This document shows, piece by piece, positions 39,298-51,800 of a DNA stretch of 64,000 nt. Position 1 is the stretch's first letter. Each line of letters starts with the position of its first letter. The stretch lies in NCBI GenBank assembly GCA_005281725.1, contig SSBO01000001.1, forward strand, positions 6,246,399-6,310,398, read 5' to 3'. Made by a program: the position numbers and the translations under genes. Source of the DNA: Wuchereria bancrofti. Lineage: Eukaryota; Nematoda; Chromadorea; Rhabditida; Onchocercidae. The notes under the pieces are model-generated. The model saw only the letters and a list, made by a program, of their open reading frames with translations. It did no database searches and was not told the DNA's origin.

Positions 39298-41576
39298 GTG
39301 TTTTTTTTGTTTTTGATGGGATGCAGTATATATGAGAAATCGGCGATAAACGCTAGAGAATTAAAAATTTTTAGGTTCTCTTGTTTGTTTTCTGTTTGTT
39401 TCGCTCAAGCAAGGTGCCCAGTTATTTGCGCCTGGAAAAAGTGGAGGTAAGACAGGGGTGAATATAACCGGTATTGGTAATTTAATTGGGAGGGTTTTGC
39501 TACGTTTTCGGGTTTTCTGAGTTGGGCTCTAGTACATGGCACTAGTACATTAGTATATGCAACGTACCAGGTACAACGAGATATAAGTTTGTGGGTGGAG
39601 GTCTGATATTCTTTTCGTGGTGGAATAAGGTGTAATTGAGTTCGATTAATCAAAGTGATGCGAGGGTCAAGGTAATGCAAAGGCAGCGACAGCTTTCGAG
39701 GTGAATTGCATCTGATGGTTGAAAGGGTGATACGAATATGAGCGGAGAGTTGTGGAGGTAATGTGCAGTTCGGAAAGTTCGTTGAAGTTAATTCCGATTT
39801 CGATGGTAAAAGGAGAAGTGCGGTAATAACCGAATTTTGAGAGATTTATTGAGAGAATAGTTCAAAAATTCATTGGTCTTTCTTGCTCTCATTAATTGAC
39901 TTGCTTGATAATTTGTCTGAACTTTACTCATGGCTCCAGTCGGTTATTTTTCACTTCAAAATCTTGAGCTGCAACTGGGCGTTGAAATATGCCCAGTTTT
40001 ATATCCTGTTAACATTATCGTACTCCTTCCTGTTTGAGGTTCTGTAGCACTTCAGAAATTTTAACACTTAATTTTTTATAAATACATATGAACTGATGGT
40101 GTATGTACGATTACGCCCACTTCTTTCATTTGGTAATTCCCAAATTCACTGTCTTTCTTCAGGTTGGTATCTCGTACTGTGGGCCTAAATTCAAATATTT
40201 GAATCAGAGTGACGGCTTTAATCATACGATACAATAGTAGGGTATAAGAGAAAAAAGGATCAAATGGTTCAGATGGTGTAACAACCAACATTTCGAATAA
40301 CAAATGCAGTGACAAGCTACAGTGTATTCAGTCAACACTACTTACAGTATATACAATGGATACTTTGTAGTTGTCCTTCATGGATCATTATTTTTCCCTC
40401 ATCTGTTCATCTAATTTTGCTATTCGTTTAAGTTTACTAACATTAAGCATGGAGCAGGAATGAAATCATTGCTCTCCTGCTGTCTTTAAATTTAATATTT
40501 TCTATTTGCCATTGGTGCTGAACGTTAGCGGCAAAATGCTTTGTAATAGAAGGCATTTCTTGTGACTACATGAGGAGATGAAGAGATGAAATTAGAAATG
40601 TCCTTTCTTTTTCTTTTTGGAAAGTCTTTTTGGGAAGTGATGAAATGATAAGGATGACGTAAGAAACATTCACTGACAAAGCATTCATTTTTTTAATGAC
40701 CCTACCATTCTTTATAATGGAAAAGAACTCAGTAAAAAGTGTTGCTTACAAAAGTTGACATGTAAAAATCAGTTTGTTTCATATTCTACTTACCTTTACA
40801 TTCAGTTGCATTCGCTACTTTTCAAACAGAAAATGAAAATGAGAAAAATACTGAATATTTTTTAGATGATACCGATGGCGAAAAATAATAGTGTCTGATT
40901 TAGTAAGAGAAACCGGTTTTAACAATCAACAGTATAATATCAATTTACGAGAGCATATACCTCGTAGACGACAGCCATCGGTTTGCTTTATTATGGTATG
41001 TCTTTTTTTTAAGATGCATTTCAAGGAATTCCGAAATTCTGATAAACGATTTTTTTTAAATCCAATGTTCCTTAGTTATAATTCAGTGGAGAGTGTAGAC
41101 CGTTTTTCCTTAATGTCTTCTCTTTGTAGAACTCATTTATGCTTAGAAATTCTGGGGTTTTCTTTTAAAAATCTTATATGCTATATGCTGACGATGGTTT
41201 TTTTCTCTTCCCCGATAAAAATCAAGTTATTGTTGAGTCCCAGAGAACTACCGGAGTAATGACATTACTACGATAAGGAATGAAAAAATACTCCGTAATT
41301 GGAGTTCACAACACTTCCAATTCTTTTATCACATCGATTTTTAGCTGTTCTGTTCCTACTATCTTCATCTGATAATACGCTCATTTTCATCAGGAATCAA
41401 AAGATGAGCATAAAGAGATAATTTTCGAACATTGACCAAAGTTTTCTTTTTTTCATCACCTATGTACATTATTCCTTAGTTTTCCTAGCTTTATGTGAAG
41501 TGCAGCTTGTTACATTGATGAATCATTTTATTTCAAGTTTGCAGGTCTAATAGTCTTTTGAAAGAAAAAAAATCAA
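39298..41576. other. Intergenic region between RPS21 and POR genes
   Basis: No convincing gene. A plus-strand frame ending at 40995 with a GTATGT donor (peptide includes LREHIPRRRQPSVCFIM) looks exon-like but has no recognisable homology and no partner. The 3' part presumably contains the POR promoter. A TTTGCAG acceptor ending at 41544 would leave a 32-nt leader before the POR start and is a candidate spliced-leader site. Confidence 0.4.
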
Positions 41577-44500
41577 ATGAAAACAACAGCAGCGATGGAT
41601 TGGTTGCGAACAGGGCTGGACATAATTGATCTGGTTGTTTTAACTGTCATGCTGCTTACAACAATTTACTATTCTTGGAGGTTATGGATCGGAAAAAACA
41701 CTAATAAATTCATAGAATCAACTGTTTTGCCATCTTACACTTCTTCCGAAATTTCAGTTGATCGACAAACTTCATTTGTTACACGTATGAAGTCAGAAGA
41801 ACGAAAGGTTGCCAGTTTGTATTTTTTTAGTTTCTTCTGTTATTAAGTTAACCTTTTGCGAGATTGTGTCATCCTTGATGCATTAATTATGCATTATTTC
41901 TGTGTCTCTGTGATCTTTCTTACTTAAATTGTTTCTTTTTTTTCCAGTGAGTAGGAAATATTTGAAACTTTTCAAAATAGTTTTATAAAAAATTTTTGCT
42001 GAAATTTATTCCTACTTTGTACTAGACTTTCCTTTTTCTTTTCTTTTGCGAGTCAAAGTAATAGAATTTGTTTGAGAATTTTTTTTTAGAAATCTCGTAC
42101 CCTTTTTCGTCTCTCATTCTTAATTGTCCTATTCATCCATCAATTCAAGCCAACATTCAGATATCAAAAATCAATTTTTTTGCAGGTCTTAATAATTTAT
42201 GGTTCACAGACAGGAACAGCTGAGGAATTGGCGGGTCGTCTTTCTAAGGATGTCCAAAATTACGGTCAGAAGGTTTGTACTATAAATTATAAAACTACAA
42301 ATTATGTTCTCAAAAAGTTAACTTTCTTAGAATTCGAACTTGATAGGAAGATGAAAAGGGAAGAAAGGTGTTGAGTCACTGGGTTTTTATTTTTTTAATC
42401 TCTCAGTTTTTAATTTTTCTTTCTGATCCGTCTTGTAGTATTGTTCTGTAAAATATTTCATTGTGAGGATTACATTTTCAGGCTCTTTTACTCGACCCAG
42501 AGGAAATGAATGTCGAGGATTTTGAAAAAATCAACGAAATTTCTGATGTTCTTCTGGTATTATTCATGGCAACATACGGTGAAGGCGATCCCACAGATAA
42601 CGCGCAAGAATTTTACCAGCATATTTTGAATACGGACCTCAATTTGACAGGCGTTAACTTTGCTGTTAGTTTAATGCTACTAGAGAGAATTGAGCTGGCT
42701 ATTAAGACCTTTTACATGTCCTGGTTTATTTACTCAGTTTTGATTGCTTTGCTCGCTTTCTTTTAAGCAGTTGGTGTTATTGTTAATGTGTTCCTTTCAA
42801 GTAGCTAATGTTAATGTGCAACGTTAGAGTGTATTAGCATACTAGTAATAACAAGTTAGATTGGGAGAATTGGGAATTTTCAGGTTTTTGGCTTAGGTAA
42901 TAAAACTTATGGACACTTTAATGAAATTGCGAAATACTTCAACCGACGAATGGAAGAATTCGGTGCTACACGTATTTACAGCCTTGGCCTCGGTGATGAT
43001 GACGGAAATCTGGAAGAGGATTTTATGAGGTTTGGAGTAGTGCTTGTAATGTCGAATTATTCTCTTCTTGTGGTTTACTTCATTTGTGTTTATTATGTTT
43101 CGCTCTTTATTTATATTACTTTTCGAACTGTCTTGTTTATTTTAAAATGATAAGCTGTAATTTATTTTCAGAACTTATTTTAAAGTACTTTAATTACTCT
43201 TCAGAAACCAAAATGTCTTTAGGTGGCGAGAAGGCTTTTGGATTGCTGTGACAAGTATTTTTGGTTGGCAAATTGCTGAAATAGGTATAGTGCGACAATA
43301 TCGCCTTGAAATTGTAAAGGATTTCTCAGCTAAATTATTTACGGGAGAGTATGGTCGCCTAGGATCATTTGAAAAGCAAAGACCGTGAGTTTTCTTTGTT
43401 TTTGAAATTGCAAGAACTTCTGAGGATTCATCACAATTTTTTTGATTATTATATGATTTTGTATTTTCCGGCCTTTCAACCAGAAGAACCCATTTATCGC
43501 TACTGTTAGTGTTAATCGTGAACTACACGGTATTAAAAGTGATAGAAGTTGTCGTCACATCGAATTTATGATCAGTGAAATAAAGATGAGGTTAGCCATT
43601 CAGATTTTGGTCCATTTTTTGATTTTTCTACAAATATTAAACTGATATTAAACTTTAACTAAAGTGCAATGAAAAGCTTTTAGATATGAGGTGGGTGATC
43701 ACTTAGGTATTTTCCCAACGAATGATCCGGTCAAGGTGGAGGAATTGGGACGATTGCTTGACGCTGATATGGATCTACGTTTCAGTCTGGTTAATCTTGA
43801 TGGTATTAATTATTGCTTTCGTTGTTCATTATAATGTTCTTTCTTCAACTGCATTGGCAGAAAATGCACTGTGCACCAGTTAAAAAAACATTTTCTTCAC
43901 TTTTTTCATAAAATTTAAGATTGATTTAATTGCCATTAAAGCCCATTTTACTATAATGTTACTTTTAGAGGAAAACCTGAAAAAGAACCCATTCCCATGT
44001 CCATGTACAATAAGAACCGCATTCACTCATTACGTTGATATTTGTGCACCGGTTAAATCGAATGTTCTGAAAGCCTTAGCACATTTCACAAGTAATGAAA
44101 ATGAGAAAGAACGTCTTTTATTGTTAAGCACGGCGAATGAGCAGGGTTTGGTAAGTTTTTAAATTAGAATTCGAATCATAAGTTTTTTTCGTCACTTTGG
44201 AATGTTTCCATCAGAAAATAAACTTCCACATTTTCAGAAGGAATATGGGAATTATATTCAGAAGGAAAGGCGTTCTATTATTGACATTCTTCGTGCATTT
44301 CCAACATGTAAACCTCCAGTTGATTATATTCTAGAATTGTTGCCTCGACTTCAGGTATCTTTAGTTCATTTTTTCCTCGAGTTGTTTCTTGGCATTCTGA
44401 AGCACTGTAAATTGTTTTATGTGAAATTTCAACTCATTATTGTTACACCTTTCAGTTTCTGATTTTAGATCTTGTTATTTATATATATATATATATTTGT

Positions 44501-47058
44501 TTTTTTTTTAGTTCGTTATCTCACTGCAGTATTGATATTTAAATATTATTCTTCCATGATTTATCAAATCTTTTCCAATGTATACGCTTTTTTACATTTT
44601 TTCGGAATCATGAAGATCCCGACGAAATTGTTTTTATGTGCAATTTTTATGAGCAGTTTTTATTGAAGGGCGAAGGCTCCAAAGTACCAATATTTCTTAG
44701 AAAATCAACAATGCGACTTCCACACCGATTGAAAACACCAGTTATCATGATAGGTCCTGGGACAGGTTTTGCTCCATTTAGAGGTTTTCTTCAGGAGCGG
44801 AGTTGGCAGAAAAAACAAGGTAAATTCACATACATAGGATGCAGTAATTCCTAAAATTTGAGTTTCTGTTTTGACAGTTTTTTGTTGCTGAAAGTGTATT
44901 GGTGGTTTACAAAAGCTCATGTGAGTTTAGCTAACCATTGAGTTGGATGGAGTTTGTGGATTTCGACTTATTCAATGGTTATGTTATCTTCTGAAACAAA
45001 GTCGTTTAGGACAAGACATTGGACCAATGATATTATATTACGGTTGTCGGCATCCGGAACATGATTACATTTATGAAGAAGAACTGAAGAAATTCGTAGA
45101 AGATGGTGTACTTTCTGAATTACACATTGCCTTTTCCAGACTTACCGCAAAGAAAGTAAGTCTACGCCTTTCCAATCATTTATAGAGCATTAACAGTTCT
45201 TTAAATGATTCGAAATTACCAGAAATCAATAATCATGACAATGCATTTCGTAAGTAAGCGCAGAAAGTTGTTTCAGATTTACGTCCAAGATAAAATTTGG
45301 AAAAATAGAGAAGAAGTATGGAAAANAAAATTTAAGATTGATTTAATTGCCATTAAAGCCCATTTTACTATAATGTTACTTTTAGAGGAAAACCTGAAAA
45401 AGAACCCATTCCCATGTCCATGTACAATAAGAACCGCATTCACTCATTACGTTGATATTTGTGCACCGGTTAAATCGAATGTTCTGAAAGCCTTAGCACA
45501 TTTCACAAGTAATGAAAATGAGAAAGAACGTCTTTTATTGTTAAGCACGGCGAATGAGCAGGGTTTGGTAAGTTTTTAAATTAGAATTCGAATCATAAGT
45601 TTTTTTCGTCACTTTGGAATGTTTCCATCAGAAAATAAACTTCCACATTTTCAGAAGGAATATGGGAATTATATTCAGAAGGAAAGGCGTTCTATTATTG
45701 ACATTCTTCGTGCATTTCCAACATGTAAACCTCCAGTTGATTATATTCTAGAATTGTTGCCTCGACTTCAGGTATCTTTAGTTCATTTTTTCCTCGAGTT
45801 GTTTCTTGGCATTCTGAAGCACTGTAAATTGTTTTATGTGAAATTTCAACTCATTATTGTTACACCTTTCAGTTTCTGATTTTAGATCTTGTTATTTGCT
45901 TGTATGATGATTTTGAGTAAATAGTCACCCAACATATGTTGCAGCCACGTTATTACAGCATATCATCATCATCCAAATACAGTCATGACTCACTGGCTAT
46001 AACAGTTGTTGTAACAAAATATGTAATCAGCGACCGATTGATCAAAGGAGTTTGCAGCAATTTTCTACTCCAAAAAGTTATTTTCTTTATTTACTTAAAA
46101 GTGTTATAAAGTATTATTGATCTATATATATATATATATATATATATCCTGGGACAGGTTTTGCTCCATTTAGAGGTTTTCTTCAGGAGCGGAGTTGGCA
46201 GAAAAAACAAGGTAAATTCACATACATAGGATGCAGTAATTCCTAAAATTTGAGTTTCTGTTTTGACAGTTTTTTGTTGCTGAAAGTGTATTGGTGGTTT
46301 ACAAAAGCTCATGTGAGTTTAGCTAACCATTGAGTTGGATGGAGTTTGTGGATTTCGACTTATTCAATGGTTATGTTATCTTCTGAAACAAAGTCGTTTA
46401 GGACAAGACATTGGACCAATGATATTATATTACGGTTGTCGGCATCCGGAACATGATTACATTTATGAAGAAGAACTGAAGAAATTCGTAGAAGATGGTG
46501 TACTTTCTGAATTACACATTGCCTTTTCCAGACTTACCGCAAAGAAAGTAAGTCTACGCCTTTCCAATCATTTATAGAGCATTAACAGTTCTTTAAATGA
46601 TTCGAAATTACCAGAAATCAATAATCATGACAATGCATTTCGTAAGTAAGCGCAGAAAGTTGTTTCAGATTTACGTCCAAGATAAAATTTGGAAAAATAG
46701 AGAAGAAGTATGGAAAACTATTGAGAATGGTGGAAATATTTTCCTGTGTGGGTATGTTTCACTTTATATTTGATTCATTTTTTTCTTTACTACATAAATT
46801 ATTCAATATTTTGGGAATTTGAATTTGCCCTAGCGATTTTCAAGCTTCTCGCTTATCTGCCTTTTGTTTATATATTATTAAGAAATTATTTTTAAGCTTC
46901 CGTACTATTTTAGCGATGCACGCAATATGGCACGCGATGTACAAAATACATTCATACGAATATTCATGGAAATTGGTGGAAAAACCGGAATTGAAGCACA
47001 GAATTTTCAAAAGGATTTGGAACGAAAGCGATGTTATCAAACAGATGTCTGGTCTTAA
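41577..47058 (+). CDS. emb-8: NADPH-cytochrome P450 reductase (locus misassembled)
   Basis: Diflavin enzyme of the ER membrane that passes electrons from NADPH through FAD and FMN to P450s. Exons: 41577-41807, 42186-42272, 42482-42664, 42884-43029, 43223-43384, 43471-43590, 43684-43802, 43969-44150, 44238-44354, 45945-46076, 44657-44819, 46402-46547 (also 45010-45155), 46669-46751, 46914-47058; sum 2016 nt, 671 aa, the family's normal length. Visible: N-terminal membrane anchor (about residues 15-37), FMN motifs YGSQTGTAEE and ATYGEGDPTDNA, FAD motif RYYSISSS (451-458), NADPH motif GPGTGFAPFRGF (from 526), YGCRHPEHDYIYEEE, and the C-terminal DVWS. Exon 10 exists only in the second copy of a 1.4-kb duplication and exon 11 only in the first, so the listed order is not collinear with the window. 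Exon 6 needs a CG acceptor. The symbol is that of the C. elegans orthologue. Confidence 0.95.
43910..45325 (+). repeat. Duplicated POR segment, copy 1 (lacks FAD-motif exon)
   Basis: 43910-44480 matches 45327-45897, and 44755-45325 matches 46147-46717, introns included; I saw no mismatch in the parts I compared. Copy 1 carries its own 274-bp stretch 44481-44754, which contains POR exon 11 (NADPH-binding motif), but it lacks exon 10. It joins the shared sequence through an AT run at about 44481-44496. Copy 1 stops immediately before the N at 45326. Confidence 0.95.
45326..45326. other. Assembly gap (single N)
   Basis: The single ambiguous base sits exactly between the two copies of the POR segment, in the context GGAAAA-N-AAAATTTAAG. 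It marks a contig or scaffold join. Confidence 0.95.
45327..46717 (+). repeat. Duplicated POR segment, copy 2 (lacks NADPH-motif exon)
   Basis: Copy 2 begins right after the N. Its private 249-bp stretch 45898-46146 contains POR exon 10 (RYYSISSS) and a TA run at about 46123-46146. The sequence then jumps straight to TCCTGGGACAGG, in the middle of what should be exon 11, so the 5' two-thirds of that exon and its acceptor are missing. The downstream continuation after 46717 completes the gene. Confidence 0.95.
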
Positions 47059-48858
47059 TAAGTTTTTGAATTTCTATTTTACAAAGCTTTGATGTCCATT
47101 TTGTATTTCCATATTCAATCCATTGCCATTTTCTGATTGTTCAAAACTTCATATCATTGTAAAGAAATTTTATCTATGAGATTTTCTTCGACTCCAGAGC
47201 AGTCCAACGAATAGTTTGCAAAGAAATTATTTCTGAAATCATGTCATCTTCCCCAAATTCAGTCAAGAAGTCAATTGTCATTATAATGAATGAAAATTAA
47301 AGATTGAATCAGAATATATAGAAACGTATCTCGTATACAGAGATGTATCTCATTATGCTAAGATTTCAGTAATGAGTGTTGTAAAGAAATTAAGGGAATA
47401 GATTGAAATTCAGGGTGTATTGCTTTTCACATGGTCTAATGACGGTTGAATCACACTCACTGTTGCTCATTGGTTATTTACACGACTTATTTATAATAAG
47501 CCTGTTATTTATACCAGAGAATGATGCAATGATTTCCCATTGTCCATTTCACTGGTACTTCGAGTGTAGCATGTGAAATGCAAAACGATCCTGTTTGTTG
47601 CTTTCGGATTGTCTTCTGTGCGATTCGTATCATGCAGGAAATGCTTTCAAACAAAGCTGGACACATTCAGTGGCCAACTGTTTTTGTAACCCCTGCGCAT
47701 TTATTTCATTTCCTGATTTCTCATTCTTTTAAATATTTTTAAAAACATTAAAACCGGCTGATAAATATTGTCAAAGTACCTCTCATATAATTTGTCCAGC
47801 TGATGGCAGCCGTTTTAAGTATGTTCGATTAGAAGTATTAAGATGATTACTGGGCAATATTTATGGCTTTTTAGCTCTCGGTACTGTTGACTCATGGTAA
47901 ACCGCCCCCTTCGAGAAGTTTATCTTTCATCACAATTGACACACACCCACCACCTCAACTTGTGCACTGTTTCACCAGATCTCTTCTCTTTCTTGTAGCG
48001 ATATACGTAACACTTTTAAGCCTCGTGAAGGATAGAAATAATTACCTACTTTCTGTCAAAATGAATAGATTGCATGTCTTTGTGGAGACACTTAGTACTT
48101 ATACATTACCATGATTGATGATTTGTTAGATTATCAACGTATTGATTGCTGCTCACTCCACTGGTCCTCTTAATTTGGCGGGTGCATGTGGCTTGCTCCT
48201 GTTCATTGAATAACTTGAGATAAATGTAGTGATACCTAGATTGCATGCATTCTTTCTCATCCCAAACATAGCTATTCTATTATTGCAAAAGCTGCGACAA
48301 AATATTCGACATGCATCTAAATAATTTTTCGAACCTGAAATTAAGAAATCCCTGTGAAATGCTGCCTGTTTTCTCAATTAGTGCTGCTTTCCGACTGTTT
48401 CTTTTACAAGGCTTATTGTTGATCACACACATTGCAGTGTAATTGTCCACGGAGTGCTCAATCAGCAGGAATACGTATATCTTACAGTAGTCATCCCTTT
48501 CTGCATTTTCTGTTTATTTTTTGTTCATTCCTGGCCTACACTCTCAGATCATCAATAGGTAAGTTTACGGTGTCAAGTCTAGCAGTTTGTTAGCATATTG
48601 AGTAATATTTCCTGTGTAAGTTTCATTCAGTTATTATTTCATGCGATCGACCTTAAAGTCTTTATGTGAGGAGTTATGAAGCTTTATGGGAAACAGTAAT
48701 TGCTTATGTTATTATTGCACATTTCAAACGGTACATTGTAACGGAAAACGAGTAAACTGAATTTGGAGAGCTTAGATTGGTTTTACCATAATATGCTTCA
48801 GGAAGTTAATACCTTGTTTTACCTCTTTGCAATACTTCTCCACTGAAGATTAGGAAAC
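47059..48858. other. Intergenic region between POR and RIOK3 genes
   Basis: 1.8 kb with no supported gene; open frames are short and unmatched. Upstream of the RIOK3 start, pyrimidine-rich runs ending in CAG or AAG (for example TTCTCCACTGAAG, about 12 bp before the ATG) are candidate leader acceptors. Confidence 0.45.
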
Positions 48859-51800
48859 ATGTCTTCTGGTTTGAAAGTGAAGGAGTCGGCATGGTGCAAA
48901 AAGGAAACTGAAGAAATGGAATCGGTGATATCATTTGCTGAAATAATGAGCGAGGAATTAGCAGAACAACTTGAGGTTTATTTTCTTGTTTCATTTTTTT
49001 TCCTTTTTCAAATTGTCTTTTTGATTGATATTTGTTCAAGGCAATGTTTACATTTACTCCAAATGCTTACATAAATTTCTATAGTGATATTTCCTACTGA
49101 GGGAATACATTACTTGTACTTTAATGGTGCACTCACTTTTCTAGACATTAAGTTCTTCGCCACTATTTTAGCGGTGATATAACATAAGTTTTTAGTGAAA
49201 ATACATTTTAATTCCTTTCCAGGTAGCATGATTATTCGACTTTTCTTTAAGATCTACTCTTTTAATTGATATGCTCAACTTTGAGAAACAAAAATGACTT
49301 AAATGATTCTCAGCCTTATTCCTCTTAACTTCCTCTATTGAAATGTAAAGAAAAGTAGATCCGTGGTCTGAAACAAGTCGGTATGACGTTTTTTTTTCTG
49401 TTGAAATCCTCAAAAAGGAAAATAAGTCAAGCTACTGTTAAGAAAACTAATTTACGTCTTTCTATATATGAAATAAATCTACTTTCCAAAATGAATTTAT
49501 TGATCCTTCAGGAAGAAGATGCTAGTAATCTCGATCCGTCTATAGCTCAATACGGTTTGAGCCCTAGTGAACTGGCGCAGTGTAAGAATGATCTAGAACT
49601 CGCTAGAAAGCTACAGGAAGAATTTGATCGAGAATATGAAATGAGCTTAAAGTCAGCAGAAAGAAAAGAAGTTGGAACAAAGAGTCGGTTTTTTTAAATA
49701 TAAATTTCGTTTTCAAATCTTTACGTGGCCGTTAATTTTTTCGAGATGTTCAATATTGCAGTTGAATTTGGATTTGAGCGCTACCGTCCTTCTTACGATA
49801 GCGATTATGATTTAGAGGAGGAACTGAGTGAAGACGACGAGGACTTGCGAGAAGTCGCTATTGATTTCCTCTATTGTATGTTGGCTTACAATTATTTCTC
49901 TGAAGAATTACAATTATGGTTTTTCGGGGATGGGAGTATGTTTTTTTTTTTGATATATGTTTAAGAATCGTGATTTGTTGAGTGAAAAATTAAAAGCGAT
50001 AAAGTTTGTGAAACTGTATTTGAATAGCAAATTTCAGCAAGACCGAAAGATGAGTTCCCATCGAGCGGTTATATGCGTGATGGATCAGGACATTTAATTA
50101 CAAAACATGATAAAGAAATCGCTGAGAGACGTAATTCCGAAAAAATGATGCACGTTAGTTCTCATTAAATAATACTGCAATCTAATACCCGATCATTTAA
50201 ATTCATTAAAACATTCACTTCTGACACTTATCATACATAAGTGACACATACCTCTTCTGTTCTTTATAGCTTCCTATTGATATTCCCACTGGCGATGTAG
50301 TTGGTGAAAAACTGAGCAACAGAGTTTACAATAAACTGCGTAATTACTGCAAAGCTGATCAAAGGAGGAATGCTCGTGTGAAGGTAAGTTGAAAATGTGT
50401 TTTGTTGATAGAATCTGGTCGAGTTTTAAGATTCCGGGATTCTTTATAAAGTAATGGAAAAAAAAACAGTTTTTTAATACATGTTTTAGTCGAATTTTTC
50501 ATGAAATTTTATTTCGATTCAATTTTTTCTTCAGGATAAGGATGAAAAAGCAACAAATGAGTCAAGCATGGACAAGGTCACTCGATTGATAATCTATAGA
50601 TTTATTACTACTGGTCTTTTCGATGTAATCGAAAATGTTATTGCAACGGGCAAGGTAGAGTTCTAGTCGCGTAAGCAAAGAAAAGGAATTGTGTTAAGAA
50701 ATATAAAAATGTGTAGAGGGAGAAGATTTGAAGACGTGAGAACTGTTACATCTTGTTACAGCTTATTCAGATGCTTCATAATAGGTGCATCTTAGAAGTT
50801 GTACTTTTTCTCTCTTCCTCTTCACTCTTTCTTGATTTCCGCTTATGTTATTGTGACTTGTTATAAACAAACTACAGATTAACAAATTATGGAAAAAAAG
50901 AACTTTATATTTTCATTACGCCCATCTTTTTTCCTTGAGTTTGAATAAGTTTCTGAGCTCAAAAATTCCGTAAATCTGTGCTACTTCGAACTTTTCGATC
51001 TGAGTGGGGTTTTTTTTTTCGGGTATACGGAACCATGGACAGAAGAAATACTACGGATTCGTGGGATTTTCGTAATAGGTTTCGTATATGTTCGGAGTAA
51101 GTCTTCACTATTTATTTCATAAAAATTGCTCATCAGCGCAAATAAGATTTGAGTCCAAAAGCAAGATCAGATTTGCTTTTTCTACTGAAAAAGTTACAGT
51201 GTAAAATAATATTAATGTTATAAAGCATTGGAAAAAGCAGGTAACAGTTTTCACACTAGTTATATCAGTGTTCGGAAATTATAATGAATCTGTTAAATAT
51301 CTTAAGAGTAAGATAAAAATATATTTTTGATTTCGCTCTCTATTCTAGTTTTTTCATGATTTGTAATTTTATCGAGAATAATAGAATGCTATGAGCGTAT
51401 ACTTCGTCATATACTTTGTGCACTTGTCTATTATGAATAATATATTTGGTGTAAAGCTACACCAGAAAATATTTGCTCTCATTATTATATTTTCAGACAA
51501 TTTAATTAAAAATTGGATCTGAATACAGGAATCGATAGTTTTGCGCGCAGTAGCACATGGTGATGGAGTGCGACTTTTTGAAGAAAGACATTGCGCTTTG
51601 AAGGTTTTCAAAATGGCGTTGTCAGAATTTAAAAATAGATCAGAATATGTCCAAGATGATTATCGTTTCAAAAATCCACGACGAGTGTTACGAATTTGGG
51701 CTGAGAAGGAGTATACAAATTTGAATCGGCATGTTTCATGCATTCATCCGTATTGATTACTTAAAGCTCCAAAATTAAATCCTGCTATGTATTATTGCAA

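Noticed and set aside
40884..40995. Exon-like frame ending at a GTATGT donor (LREHIPRRRQPSVCFIM)
   Set aside because: The peptide is not recognised, there is no matching downstream exon before the POR gene, and stops lie close upstream. Kept only as a remark in the spacer entry.
43910..46717. A genuine tandem exon duplication in the P450 reductase gene
   Set aside because: The two copies look identical in introns as well as exons, an N sits exactly at the join, and each copy lacks one essential exon. An assembly error explains all of this more simply.
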